DNA of 34,854 nt from contig DUKZ01000033.1 of assembly GCA_013329045.1 (NCBI GenBank), positions 1 through 34,854 of the forward strand. Reading direction: 5' to 3'. This stretch comes from Candidatus Woesearchaeota archaeon. GTDB taxonomy: Archaea > Nanobdellota > Nanobdellia > Woesearchaeales > UBA9989. Made by a program: the position numbers and the translations under genes. The stretch's first letter is position 1; each line of letters opens with the position of its first letter. The notes under the pieces are model-generated. The model did no database searches, was not told where the DNA came from, and saw nothing but the letters and a program-made list of their open reading frames with translations. Shown piece after piece: positions 23,090-31,493 of this stretch.

Positions 23090-24205
23090 ATGGTAAATTA
23101 TGACGAATGGGGTCCCGAACTTGTTTTCGAGGTATACGACCAAAAAACAGGGATGAAAGGAGTTGTCGTAATAGACAACACCGCCCTTGGCCCGGGAAAA
23201 GGCGGCATTCGCATGACAAAGACAGTCTCTACTGAGGAAGTGGCAGGCCTTGCAAGGGCAATGACATGGAAAAATGCGCTGGCAGGCCTTCCATTTGGCG
23301 GTGCAAAAGGGGGCATTATCGCAGATCCAGGCAGCCTTACAAGAGAAGAGAAAGATGAACTGGTGGTGGCATTTGCCAGGGCAATAAAGCCGATTTGTCC
23401 CTCAAAATATATTGGCGCCCCAGATGTCAACACCGCAGAACGGGAAATGGCACTTATCGCTGATACCATCAGGCATCCTGAGGCAGTGACGGGAAAACCC
23501 AGCAATTATTGTGACAGCACAGGGAAAAGGTGTGGATTACCTCATGAGCTTGGCAGCACTGGTCTTGGCGTCATGTACGCAACGCTTCTCGCCCTGCAGC
23601 ATCGTGGAGAATCGCTTAAGGGGAAAAGAATTGCTGTTGAGGGGTTTGGCAATGTCGGCCAGTTTGCCGCAAAATATCTAACAGAGGCAGGTGCTATCCT
23701 CATTGCAGTCTCTGATTCCAAAGGAATGATCACGGACAAAAAAGGTGTAGACGTGAATGCTTTGCTCAAGATCAAGCAGGAAAAGGGATCAGTGACAAGC
23801 ATGCCACATGTAGCTATCCTTCCCCATGGAGACATCATCTCTCAGGATGTTGATATTATTATCCCCGCTGCGATGAGGAGCCTCATCACTGTTGAGAATT
23901 ACCAGAGCATAAAGGCCAGAATCATTGTTTCGGGGAGCAATCTTTCCATGTCTCCTGATGTGGAAGATCTCTTGTTCAGGAAAGGTATCTTGGTCGTGCC
24001 AGACTTTGTTGCTAATGCTGGGGGGGTGATTAGTTCTTATATAGAATATATTGGTGGAAAGGAGGAGGATATGAGAAAGCTCATCAAAGAAAAGATCACT
24101 GAGAACACAAAAGAGGTTATCAGGAGATCCACAGAGAAGAACATATCCCCTCGGGATGCCGGGCTGGAGATTGCAAAGGAAAGGATAGAGAGAGCATCGC
24201 ATTAA
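23090..24205 (+). CDS. Glu/Leu/Phe/Val-type amino-acid dehydrogenase
   Basis: A 371-residue ELFV dehydrogenase. LPFGGAKGGI carries the catalytic Lys (K73), GAPDVNT the catalytic Asp (D112), and GFGNVG (185-190) begins the NAD(P)-binding Rossmann domain. It reversibly deaminates an amino acid to the 2-oxo acid, linking nitrogen and carbon metabolism. Typical archaeal glutamate dehydrogenases have about 415-420 residues and leucine dehydrogenases about 365, so substrate identity is open; the CDSTGKRCGL insert carries two Cys. The AUG is at 23090, after AAAGGTGA. Its stop overlaps the stop of the convergent membrane-protein gene. Confidence 0.9.
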   Translation: MVNYDEWGPELVFEVYDQKTGMKGVVVIDNTALGPGKGGIRMTKTVSTEEVAGLARAMTWKNALAGLPFGGAKGGIIADPGSLTREEKDELVVAFARAIKPICPSKYIGAPDVNTAEREMALIADTIRHPEAVTGKPSNYCDSTGKRCGLPHELGSTGLGVMYATLLALQHRGESLKGKRIAVEGFGNVGQFAAKYLTEAGAILIAVSDSKGMITDKKGVDVNALLKIKQEKGSVTSMPHVAILPHGDIISQDVDIIIPAAMRSLITVENYQSIKARIIVSGSNLSMSPDVEDLLFRKGILVVPDFVANAGGVISSYIEYIGGKEEDMRKLIKEKITENTKEVIRRSTEKNISPRDAGLEIAKERIERASH

Positions 24206-25071
24206 TCTTTCTTTTTTTTCTTTTTCAGCTTTTTTGTGACATGTTGGTGCTTTTTTCTGAGCAGTTCATAGAAGGCGAAGATGGTGATAAGGCCGCCGGC
24301 AACTGTGGAGAGAATCAAGATGTTGTTGTTTATCTTTGATACGAACGATTTTGGCTGCGCCTGGATGAGCCGCTCCATCTGGAGGGCGAGCTCCTGTCGG
24401 GCAAGGATGATGCTGATGTTTGCCCGTTGCATATTTGAAGAGACAAGGTTATAGCGGGCATCCCGCAGGTAATTTTGGAGGGCGATGAGGTTGATCGATT
24501 CAATATCATAATCCTCGCGTCGTTCATAGAGATTTTTTTCCAGGCTAGCAGCGCTGCTTTCCAGCTGCCAGAGCTCATTGTCCAGTTCTTTTCTTGTTGC
24601 TTCCTTCAGTTTGTCTAGCTCCGCCTTTTCCCGGCTGTTTGGGAATTCTTTTGGCAGGATGACTATTACTCTGCGATAAAATATCTTTCCATCGACCCTG
24701 ATGGTCATGAGGAGCGTGCCTGTCTCGATGAGTTCTCCTTCAACTTCCATCCATCCAGTCTCCCGGGGAGCTAGTCCCGCTAATGAATGGACTTCAAAGG
24801 TGGTAAACCCTTTCCCCTCGATTGTTGGTGTCAAGGGCGGTGTTGGCAAGACCCCAATATTTTTCACTTCGATAGCAAATGTCACATCGCCGATTTCTGC
24901 AATGGTTGGGGTGAAATTGGTGAAGATGATCTCTGTTGCCAATGGTTCGGGGAGAAGTTTTTTGGCAAGCCAGTTTGAGCTATCCCGGGTTCCATTCTCC
25001 TGACTGATGACGAGGCTGCCAAGAAGGCAGAAGATGAGCAGACAATAGATGATAAATGTGTAAACACGCAT
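24202..25071 (-). CDS. Membrane-anchored surface coiled-coil protein (paralogue 2)
   Basis: A 289-residue protein. A signal peptide or anchor (MRVYTFIIYCLLIFCLLGSL) leads to an extracytoplasmic beta domain resembling CARDB/NEW3 (TFAIEVKNIGVLPTPPLTPT, about 45-140), then a helical coiled coil (about 150-235), a membrane helix (ILILSTVAGGLITIFAFYEL, about 248-268) and a Lys-rich cytoplasmic tail (KKLKKKKKKD). It has the same domain order and many matching positions as the gene upstream at 25140, so the pair arose by duplication. CATTTAAAAACG near 25105 gives it its own promoter. A cell-surface sensing or scaffold role is inference. Confidence 0.8.
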   Translation of the reverse strand: MRVYTFIIYCLLIFCLLGSLVISQENGTRDSSNWLAKKLLPEPLATEIIFTNFTPTIAEIGDVTFAIEVKNIGVLPTPPLTPTIEGKGFTTFEVHSLAGLAPRETGWMEVEGELIETGTLLMTIRVDGKIFYRRVIVILPKEFPNSREKAELDKLKEATRKELDNELWQLESSAASLEKNLYERREDYDIESINLIALQNYLRDARYNLVSSNMQRANISIILARQELALQMERLIQAQPKSFVSKINNNILILSTVAGGLITIFAFYELLRKKHQHVTKKLKKKKKKD

Positions 25072-25139
25072 AACCTAACCCCTAATGGATGAGTGAAAAG
25101 TCGTTTTTAAATGTTGTGATTCAGAGTGATAACGGGAGG

Positions 25140-26159
25140 TTACTTCTTCTTAGGGTCTTTTTTCTCAGGTTCCTTTTCCCCCTTTTTCTCATTGAGCTTC
25201 TTCTTGATGTCATCTTGCTTTTTCTGAAAGATCTCATAGAGGGTAAAGATGGTGATGAGCGCCCCGCCGATGGTAGAGATAATCAGGATATTATCATTGA
25301 CCTTGCTCCAGAAGGATTTTTTTGGGGCAGTCTCGAGTTGGTGCATTAGGTCATCATATTCGTTCTGTGCAAGGACGACGCTCACGTTTGCGAGATTGAC
25401 ATTGTCAGCGACAAGCTGGTATTTGGTGTCCTGCAGGTATTGCAGCAGGTCCTTGGTAGTGATACCCTCTAGGAGGTAATCATTGGCCTTGAGTTCGAGT
25501 GTTCGTTCTAGTTCATCAGTCTTGTCTTTGAGTTCATCGAGCTGCTCGGTGATCGTCTGCTTATTTTTTATCCTGTCCTGCTCGATTTGGTCAAGGAGGG
25601 TCTGGTTGATTTCGGTCACATCTCCAGTCACCCGAACTTTCTGGTAGAAGAGCTGGTCATTGATCTTGATGGTAAGGATTGTTGTTCCTTTCTCGCTCAT
25701 GTGCCCGAGCACTTCGCTCACTTTTGATTCTCCAGGGAGAAGCTGAGCAATAGGTATGACATCATAGATGAAGAACCCTCTGCCGACAATGACTGGGACA
25801 AGGCCTTGGAGTGGGACAGTGCCGGTATTCTTGATAGTCAGTTCCATATCAACGTCCCCTGCTTCAAATTCGCGGGGAGTGAAGTTGGTAAGGGAAAAAG
25901 AGACAATGGATGGAACCTGTTCTACAACAGGCTCGGTTGGGGAAGCATCATTCGTCTCATTGGATGTCTCATTGGATAACTCATAGAGTGTGATGTTCGG
26001 TTCAATTTGCTGATCTGTCCCATTTGCGCTAAGGTTCTGTGTTGGAGAATCAGTCGAATTCGGGGTCATTCCGACACTAGAATTTGTTGCTCCCTCCTGC
26101 GCTAGTGCAATGCAGCTGATAATAATGAACAGGACCAGCAGTAATGATTGCTTCTTCAT
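25140..26159 (-). CDS. Membrane-anchored surface coiled-coil protein (paralogue 1)
   Basis: A 339-residue protein with a cleavable-looking signal peptide (MKKQSLLLVLFIIISCIALA), then a Ser/Thr/Asn-rich linker (about 24-75) with many N-x-S/T sequons (NSS, NST, NLS, NGT, NIT, NETSNET), which fits N-glycosylation outside the cell. A CARDB-like beta domain (VDMELTIKNTGTVPLQGLVP), coiled coil, one membrane helix (ILIISTIGGALITIFTLYEI) and a charged Lys/Glu-rich tail follow. It is the longer twin of the downstream gene. A TATA box CTTTATAAGC near 26190 lies about 30 bases before the AUG, so the message should be leaderless. Partner and function are unknown. Confidence 0.82.
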   Translation of the reverse strand: MKKQSLLLVLFIIISCIALAQEGATNSSVGMTPNSTDSPTQNLSANGTDQQIEPNITLYELSNETSNETNDASPTEPVVEQVPSIVSFSLTNFTPREFEAGDVDMELTIKNTGTVPLQGLVPVIVGRGFFIYDVIPIAQLLPGESKVSEVLGHMSEKGTTILTIKINDQLFYQKVRVTGDVTEINQTLLDQIEQDRIKNKQTITEQLDELKDKTDELERTLELKANDYLLEGITTKDLLQYLQDTKYQLVADNVNLANVSVVLAQNEYDDLMHQLETAPKKSFWSKVNDNILIISTIGGALITIFTLYEIFQKKQDDIKKKLNEKKGEKEPEKKDPKKK

Positions 26160-26185
26160 GGTTATGGTAATTGATAATATGTGGC

Positions 26186-26200
26186 TTATAAAGGTTGTGA
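26186..26200 (-). promoter_or_regulatory. TATA box of surface protein paralogue 1
   Basis: On the minus strand ACCTTTATAAGCC is centred about 30 bases upstream of the AUG at 26159. This is the standard archaeal spacing to a leaderless start. Confidence 0.6.
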
Positions 26201-26363
26201 TTGGGTGATTTTAGCAAGAACCATTTTATCAAAATAATGGCAGATTTCTGATTTTTTTATGGTAAAAAAATAGAGAATATCAACTATTTATCAAAGAAGA
26301 GAAGGGGTAGTCTTTTAAACTGTTGCGGACTCCAAAGGACATAACTAGCAAAGGTGAAAAAAA

Positions 26364-26675
26364 ATGTTTTATGTTGAAGCTGTTGGAGTAGATAGGGTGT
26401 ATCTTTGGGATACTGAAGGGGCAAGGGACTTAGAGATTGATGTTAATGCAATGGCGAATGGAGCAAGTCCCCATGATGTGGTAAACCATCTCCACTGGGG
26501 AAGACCTAATGATAGGGAATTGATCGCTACGATGGGTGAAAAGCCAGTTTTCCATTCATTAGAGGATGTGGCATATCGGGCAAGAGATGCTTATCGAGCA
26601 GTCCACCCCCAGAATGCTAATTTTCCTAATACTGGTGCCCGGTTGGTAGAAATGTATCGGTTGATGCAAAAATAA
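26364..26675 (+). CDS. Unrecognised 103-residue protein
   Basis: I do not recognise this family. It is a small soluble protein with a beta-rich beginning (MFYVEAVGVDRVYLWDTEGARDLE) and helical C-terminus (AYRARDAYRAVHPQN... LVEMYRLMQK), with several His and Trp. GGTGAAAAAAA before the AUG includes a usable ribosome-binding site (AAAGGTGA), and GTCTTTTAAAC near 26311-26321 a TATA box about 45 bases upstream. It stands alone between the surface protein genes and the MntA/HepT pair. Confidence 0.65.
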   Translation: MFYVEAVGVDRVYLWDTEGARDLEIDVNAMANGASPHDVVNHLHWGRPNDRELIATMGEKPVFHSLEDVAYRARDAYRAVHPQNANFPNTGARLVEMYRLMQK

Positions 26676-26712
26676 ACTTTTCTTTTTTCTTCGTCAAAAT
26701 GCTCGCGGGCCA

Positions 26713-26733
26713 CCACTGGTGAAACACTAGTGG
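26713..26733. other. Stable hairpin after the 103-residue gene
   Basis: CCACTGGTG (26713-26721) pairs with CACTAGTGG (26725-26733) over an AAA loop, nine pairs with one G-T wobble. It lies between the orphan gene and the MntA gene. No T-run follows, so it may stabilise the 3' end or be an element relic rather than a terminator. Confidence 0.45.
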
Positions 26734-26831
26734 AATGAGTTTATTCAATTGTTAAAAGCCATCGGCAAGAATTGACCAACCACGAGGAATTTTAGGGAAG
26801 ATTTTTATAGTTTTATGCTCTTTACTCAAGA

Positions 26832-27137
26832 ATGGAACTAAGCAAAGAAGAGATTATTAAGACACTCGAAAAGCACCGTTCATATTTGCATTCCTGTGGA
26901 TTAAGATCCATCTCTCTTTTTGGGTCCTTTGCCTCAGGTGATTTTAGCAGGAAGAGTGATATTGATTTTTTGGTCGAATTCCAGGAAGGTAGGGGATTGT
27001 TTAGAGACACGACTAATGTAAAAGAGTTCCTAGAGAAACTTTTTGATAGAAGGATTGATATCGTAAAGCCCACACTGATCAGGGATGAATTGAAATCAGA
27101 TATTCTTGAGGGTAAACGCTATGAAGCGAAAATTTAG
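26832..27137 (+). CDS. mntA: MNT-domain nucleotidyltransferase antitoxin (MntA-like)
   Basis: A 101-residue minimal nucleotidyltransferase. The motif GSFASG (31-36) with D43 and D45 in KSDIDFLVEF is the classic Pol-beta-type signature; RRIDIVKP supplies a third acidic residue. Antitoxins of this family AMPylate the Tyr of the paired HEPN toxin to silence it. The gene overlaps the HEPN gene by 17 bases (27121-27137), which ensures coupled synthesis. TTTTTATAG near 26803 is a TATA box about 27 bases upstream, so the mRNA is likely leaderless. Confidence 0.88.
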   Translation: MELSKEEIIKTLEKHRSYLHSCGLRSISLFGSFASGDFSRKSDIDFLVEFQEGRGLFRDTTNVKEFLEKLFDRRIDIVKPTLIRDELKSDILEGKRYEAKI

Positions 27138-27462
27138 ATTATTCCTGAAGGATATCCTGGACAATGGTGAAAAGATTCATCTTTTCATTGGATCGATGGG
27201 TTATGACGATTTTTGTAGGGATGAAAAAACAATTTACGCCGTTGCTCGCTGTCTTGAGATTATTGGAGAGTCTGTAGCTTATATTCCAGAAGAGTTCAGG
27301 AAAGAACACCCAACAGTTCCTTGGAGCGATTTGAAGAGTTTTAGGAATCAGGTTATTCATAAGTACTGGAATCTTGATCTTGAAATTCTTTGGGACATCA
27401 TCCAGAATTATATTGACCCGCTGAAAGAAGAAATCGGAAAAATTCTTGATGAGGAAGAGTAA
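27121..27462 (+). CDS. hepT: HEPN-domain RNase toxin (HepT-like)
   Basis: A 113-residue HEPN (DUF86) protein. The catalytic RX4HXY motif is RNQVIHKY, with R75, H80 and Y82; the Tyr is the residue AMPylated by MntA in characterised pairs. HepT toxins cleave RNA, often tRNA. I take ATG 27121 as the start; a TTG at 27106 would only extend it into the antitoxin frame without domain support. Its stop codon ends exactly where the 3' end of the tRNA-Thr gene begins on the other strand. Confidence 0.88.
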   Translation: MKRKFRLFLKDILDNGEKIHLFIGSMGYDDFCRDEKTIYAVARCLEIIGESVAYIPEEFRKEHPTVPWSDLKSFRNQVIHKYWNLDLEILWDIIQNYIDPLKEEIGKILDEEE

Positions 27463-27572
27463 GCCCCTGACGAGAATTGAACTCGTGACCTCTCGCTCTT
27501 TGAAAAACCAGGTTTTTCATGGAACCCTGTTTTATGTACCAAGCGAACGCTCTACCACTGAGCCACAGGGGC
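27462..27572 (-). tRNA. tRNA-Thr(GGU) with 39-nt intron
   Basis: Read on the minus strand, the acceptor GCCCCTG pairs with CAGGGGC, the D arm is GCTC-AGTGGTA-GAGC, the T arm ACGAG-TTCAATT-CTCGT, and the discriminator is U; CCA is not encoded. The anticodon stem is TTCGC/GCGAG and the loop TTGGTAA once a 39-base intron (27498-27536) is removed after position 37. Anticodon GGU reads Thr. The splice sites fit a bulge-helix-bulge: UUGG pairs with UCAA, with bulges UA^C and AG^A. Mature length is 72 nt. A TATA-like CTTTTTAAATGG lies about 25-35 bases upstream. Confidence 0.92.
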
Positions 27573-27682
27573 ATGCGTGAAGGAAGCTGGAAGCCATTTA
27601 AAAAGCTTTTCTCTGAGGCATGAATGTGGATAGAGGATATCATGCACAAGATCAAACTGGATAGATGCCAAAGTTTTGAGGA

Positions 27683-28672
27683 TTATGGATCATATGCAAA
27701 GCCGGTTTTCGTTAACCACTCTCTGCTTTGTTCCGATAGATATGACCCATTAATCCTCCCATCAGTGAGTATTCGTTTTCCATCGACAAAAACCGATGCT
27801 GGGCCAAACACGACATCAAGATGTTTCCCTCTCCTAGATCCACCAAAGGAGATATTGCTCCCAAGACCAACATGCGCGGTGCCAAGGATTTTCTCTTCCT
27901 GTATCGAGTCTGGATAAGGGAATACTGTTGGATTCGGACAGATTCCAAAAGCTAACTCCGCAACAGAGAAGAGTTCTGGATGTTCGCAAATCAGGCGAGA
28001 AAATGCGGGAGCATCTCCCAGAGTGAGCCTGCCTTCATTCACAGTAAAGATGGCATCATTTCCCGGAGCGCATAATCCTAAATGCTTAACTTTGATATTA
28101 GAATGTACATACCCTTCAATTGTCTCCTCTTCCAGGCCAAAAGAATAAATTTCTCCTGCCGGAAAGTTCCCCCCTTCTCCAGGATGTGCATAGCGGCCAG
28201 TCTCAAATCCAAGGTGAGAGCATATTCCGGAGATCTGAGTGCCTGGCCCTTCTAAGAGGATATGTGAGCCTTGTCCGATAATGGGTTGTAAGTCACGACA
28301 GAGCATTTCAACTTGTTGTGGGTCTGCCAATGCAGGCCCTTCACCCAGCATTTCCAATGTCCCCGAATATGCTACAAGGCGTTTCATTTTATCATATTTT
28401 GCAGCCCGCCGCTCTGGCTGGTGCCAAATAGAACGACCAAACAAAAGCACAAGGACATTATGCTCATCATCTAGGAGTTTTGCTGCAAGATCTGGAGGGA
28501 CATGTTTCCCATCATAATCTTCAGAGTGACAGGTATGGGGAATTTGCCTTTGTGAAAGACTCTGTGATACTGCGCTCACTAAATTTTCCCGCGCACAGTC
28601 TCCTGCAACTAAAACAGTGTCAGAGCTGGTTGCACACAACACATTATCCAAAAGGTTGTCAATCCCGCGCAT
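27683..28672 (-). CDS. M29-like metallopeptidase (AmpS-related)
   Basis: A 329-residue protein resembling the M29 thermophilic aminopeptidase superfamily (COG2309). GEGGNFPAGEIYS (about 164-176) and HVGLGSNISFGG...KHLDVVFG near the C-terminus match its conserved metal-binding region. It is shorter than the roughly 400-residue classical enzymes, and related proteins act on non-peptide substrates, so peptidase activity is not certain. TATA (ACCTATAAATC, around 28698-28708) precedes the AUG by about 30 bases, giving a leaderless mRNA. It diverges from the CNNM transporter gene. Confidence 0.75.
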   Translation of the reverse strand: MRGIDNLLDNVLCATSSDTVLVAGDCARENLVSAVSQSLSQRQIPHTCHSEDYDGKHVPPDLAAKLLDDEHNVLVLLFGRSIWHQPERRAAKYDKMKRLVAYSGTLEMLGEGPALADPQQVEMLCRDLQPIIGQGSHILLEGPGTQISGICSHLGFETGRYAHPGEGGNFPAGEIYSFGLEEETIEGYVHSNIKVKHLGLCAPGNDAIFTVNEGRLTLGDAPAFSRLICEHPELFSVAELAFGICPNPTVFPYPDSIQEEKILGTAHVGLGSNISFGGSRRGKHLDVVFGPASVFVDGKRILTDGRINGSYLSEQSREWLTKTGFAYDP

Positions 28673-28783
28673 AGAATAGGAGAAATGAGTAATGATTTAT
28701 AGGTATTTCTTATTTGAGAGTTCCGTCAATGACGCTTTTGACAGAAAGCCTTAAAAGCAAGGTTTTCCTTGCATGGGAACAAG

Positions 28784-30016
28784 ATGTCCTTAGCAATAGA
28801 TATCATTGCCTTGATTGTCCTCATCATACTCTCAGGATTTTTCTCCGGAGCAGAGGTAGCACTCATCAGCTTATCAAGAATCAAGGCAAAGCAGATGCTG
28901 GCAAACAAGCGCCTTGGCGCACATTATATCCAAAAGCTCAAGAGCGACCCCCAAAGGATGCTCTCTACCATCCTCATCGGCAACAATGTTGTCAATATTA
29001 CCGCTTCTGCCATCACGACGGCTCTGATGATCACTCTTGTCGGAAGCCATGCCGTTGGCATTGCTGTTGGGATCATGACCCTTCTCATCCTGATCTTTGG
29101 TGAGATCACGCCAAAGACATATGCTTCCTCACATAACGAAGTGTTCGCACAGTTAGCAGCCCCTCTCCTCTGGTGGCTTTCTATCATCATCTACCCGCTC
29201 ATCAAGCTCATCAATCTCCTCATCTCAATCATGTTTCGCCTGTTTGGCATCAAGACAAAAGAAAAGCCCATCACTGAAGAAGAAATCAGAGGCATGGTTG
29301 CAGCAGCAGGTGAGGAGGGATCAATTAAAGAGTTAGAAAAAGAAATGATCCACAAAATCTTTGAGTTTGACGATATCAGTGTTGGAGAGATCATCACCCC
29401 TCGGGCCGACATGGTGATGCTAGATGCTTCAGCGAAGGTAAAAGATGCCCTTCCCATCATGCGCCAGGGGTATTCTCGCATCCCTATCCATGACAAGGAG
29501 AAAGATAATATTGTCGGGATACTCTATGTCAAGGACTTGCTCAGCCAGGCAGTCAAGCCATCGACGAGCATCAAGAAAGTGATGAGAGAGCCCTACATTG
29601 TTCCTGAAGCAAAGAAGCTCAATTCTCTCCTGAAGCAGTTCCAGAAGCGAAAAGAGCATATGGCAATTGTTGTAGACGAACACGGCTTGGTCATCGGCCT
29701 TGTCACCCTGGAAGATGTTGTGGAGGAGATTGTCGGGGATATTAAGGATGAAACGGACAGTGAAGAGACCGATATCAAAAAGGTTGGACCAAAAAAATGG
29801 GTGATCAGAGGCAATGCAGACATCGATGAGGCTGCAAAACAGCTTGGTATTGTGGTAAAGGGCGATGATTTTGACACGTTTTCTGGGTTTATCCTCAACA
29901 GCCTCGGCCGCCTGCCAAAGAAAGGGGAAGAGATTGCCATCCAGGAGTTTCAATTCAAGATCCTTGAGAGGGACAGGAATAGGATCATTCTTATTAGTGC
30001 TGTAAAGAAGAGATAG
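28784..30016 (+). CDS. CNNM/CorC-family membrane transporter (DUF21-CBS-CorC_HlyC)
   Basis: A 410-residue protein. The DUF21 membrane domain (about 1-180) begins with a helix ending in SGFFSGAEVALISLSRIK, the family hallmark. A CBS pair follows (about 195-315; IITPRADMVMLDAS, IVDEHGLVIGLVTLEDVVEEI), then a CorC_HlyC domain. Members export magnesium or act as its sensors, with ATP binding at the CBS pair; the old name haemolysin is misleading. I choose ATG 28784, as the frame-opening TTG at 28769 has no support. CCTTAAAAGC near 28749-28758 is the TATA box, so the message is leaderless. Confidence 0.92.
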   Translation: MSLAIDIIALIVLIILSGFFSGAEVALISLSRIKAKQMLANKRLGAHYIQKLKSDPQRMLSTILIGNNVVNITASAITTALMITLVGSHAVGIAVGIMTLLILIFGEITPKTYASSHNEVFAQLAAPLLWWLSIIIYPLIKLINLLISIMFRLFGIKTKEKPITEEEIRGMVAAAGEEGSIKELEKEMIHKIFEFDDISVGEIITPRADMVMLDASAKVKDALPIMRQGYSRIPIHDKEKDNIVGILYVKDLLSQAVKPSTSIKKVMREPYIVPEAKKLNSLLKQFQKRKEHMAIVVDEHGLVIGLVTLEDVVEEIVGDIKDETDSEETDIKKVGPKKWVIRGNADIDEAAKQLGIVVKGDDFDTFSGFILNSLGRLPKKGEEIAIQEFQFKILERDRNRIILISAVKKR

Positions 30017-30026
30017 TAAGAGACAG

Positions 30027-31493
30027 TTAAAGTCTTCTTGGAAAGCTCAGATGAAACGTTGTTCCTTTCCCCACCTCACTCACGACGGAGATGTCCCCCT
30101 TGTGGAGATCGACAATCTTCTTGACAATCGCCAGGCCAAGCCCAGTTCCCCCTTTTGCCTTGTCCCTTGTGAGCACATCGTCTACCTGATAGAATTTTTC
30201 GAACAGTTTTTCCTGTTTTTTGGGAGTGATGCCAACACCAGTGTCAGTGATGCTAAAATGCCACCTCATGGTTTTCTTTTCGGCTGATATAGAGATAGAC
30301 CCTTTGTCTGTGAACCGTACCGCATTGCTCAGGAGATTGATATAGATCTGTTTGAATTTTTCCTTGTCGACCATCACTTCAAGATCCTTTGGGATGGTGT
30401 TGATGAACGTTAGTTTTTTCTCTTTTGCCATATGGACATAGAGGTCATCGTTGCACAGCGCGAAGAGATTGACTTTTTCAAGGTATAATCGTTCCTGGTC
30501 GCTCTCGAGGCGTGAGAGGGAAAGGATATCATTGATGAGGCGGGAGAGCCTTTTGTTCTCGCTCGAGACGATTGATAATGCATCTTTTTGTTTGGGCGAG
30601 AGTTTTCCTAGTTTTTCAGCCTCGAGCAGCGATGTATACAGCTGCATCGAGGTGAGGGGGGTTCTCAGCTCATGGGAGACTGTCGAGATGAACTCATCCT
30701 TCATTTTGGATACTTCCTTTTCATGCAGGTATCGCTCCTGTGACGCTCGAAGCTCATCTCGGAGTTGTGCCTTGTCGACCAATTTGAGATAGACCACTCT
30801 TGCAAGCAATAAAGCCCCAATGAGCGGGAAGGGATGCTGGATGACTCTCAGCTTTGCATTGCCCCCATCAAAAAAGACAAGATTTGCGAATTGGAGGAAG
30901 AAAGGGATGGCATAAAAGAAGAGCGCGATGATAACATCAGAGACATATTTTATCCCTTTCCTGTTCCTGAATATCTCCACGATGGCATAGAAGAGGAAAA
31001 AGAGTTTCAAAGTAAGGGTGATGATGATGCCTTGATAGAGGTAGAAATGGCCTTTTGGTGCAGTCAGGTCAAGGTACCAGAGCCATGAAACGATGCCAAG
31101 GAGCACGGTAATCAGGAAAAAATACCGGCGGGTCGTCCGGGACAATGACTCCTCCCGCTTTTCAAATATCTTTGTCAGGAATGCATGGGCAAGGAAAAGG
31201 ATGGCGCAAGCTTCAAGAAAACTTGTGGAGATGGAAAGGAAAAGGCTCTGTATCCCTTCTGGACGCTCATAATGGAGGAATACCTCAAAAAAGAGGAGGA
31301 TGTTGATGAGGAGGGATTCTATCCAGAGGATGCCAAAAGCAAGGGAGAGATAGCGAAGCTCCTTTGTTTTTTCACGGGAAAACTCAGAAATGACCATGTA
31401 GGCAACAAGGGTCAAGACCAGGAGATCCATGCTGTTCTTGAAGAGGGTTCCTGTTGTGGTTCCAAGAAAATAAAAAAATCCGCTGAGGTTCAT
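30027..31493 (-). CDS. Membrane histidine kinase
   Basis: A 488-residue sensor kinase. The first 240 residues hold about seven membrane helices with no periplasmic domain, resembling 7TM sensor inputs that detect membrane or small hydrophobic signals. A short linker coiled coil leads to HisKA (FISTVSHELRTPLTSMQ, phosphorylated His near residue 275) and HATPase_c (N box INLLSNAVRFTDKG; G1 DTGVG; G2 GGTGLGLAIVKK). It overlaps the response regulator gene by four bases (31490-31493) and is the last gene of the operon. The signal sensed is unknown. Confidence 0.92.
   Translation of the reverse strand: MNLSGFFYFLGTTTGTLFKNSMDLLVLTLVAYMVISEFSREKTKELRYLSLAFGILWIESLLINILLFFEVFLHYERPEGIQSLFLSISTSFLEACAILFLAHAFLTKIFEKREESLSRTTRRYFFLITVLLGIVSWLWYLDLTAPKGHFYLYQGIIITLTLKLFFLFYAIVEIFRNRKGIKYVSDVIIALFFYAIPFFLQFANLVFFDGGNAKLRVIQHPFPLIGALLLARVVYLKLVDKAQLRDELRASQERYLHEKEVSKMKDEFISTVSHELRTPLTSMQLYTSLLEAEKLGKLSPKQKDALSIVSSENKRLSRLINDILSLSRLESDQERLYLEKVNLFALCNDDLYVHMAKEKKLTFINTIPKDLEVMVDKEKFKQIYINLLSNAVRFTDKGSISISAEKKTMRWHFSITDTGVGITPKKQEKLFEKFYQVDDVLTRDKAKGGTGLGLAIVKKIVDLHKGDISVVSEVGKGTTFHLSFPRRL

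Noticed and set aside
27624..27917. 97-codon plus-strand frame over the M29 gene end
   Set aside because: Most of it is antisense to the conserved C-terminus of the M29-like protein and it has no motif or promoter.
28769..28783. TTG start for the CNNM protein
   Set aside because: The TATA box spacing and the membrane helix fit ATG 28784; the added residues MHGNK have no support.
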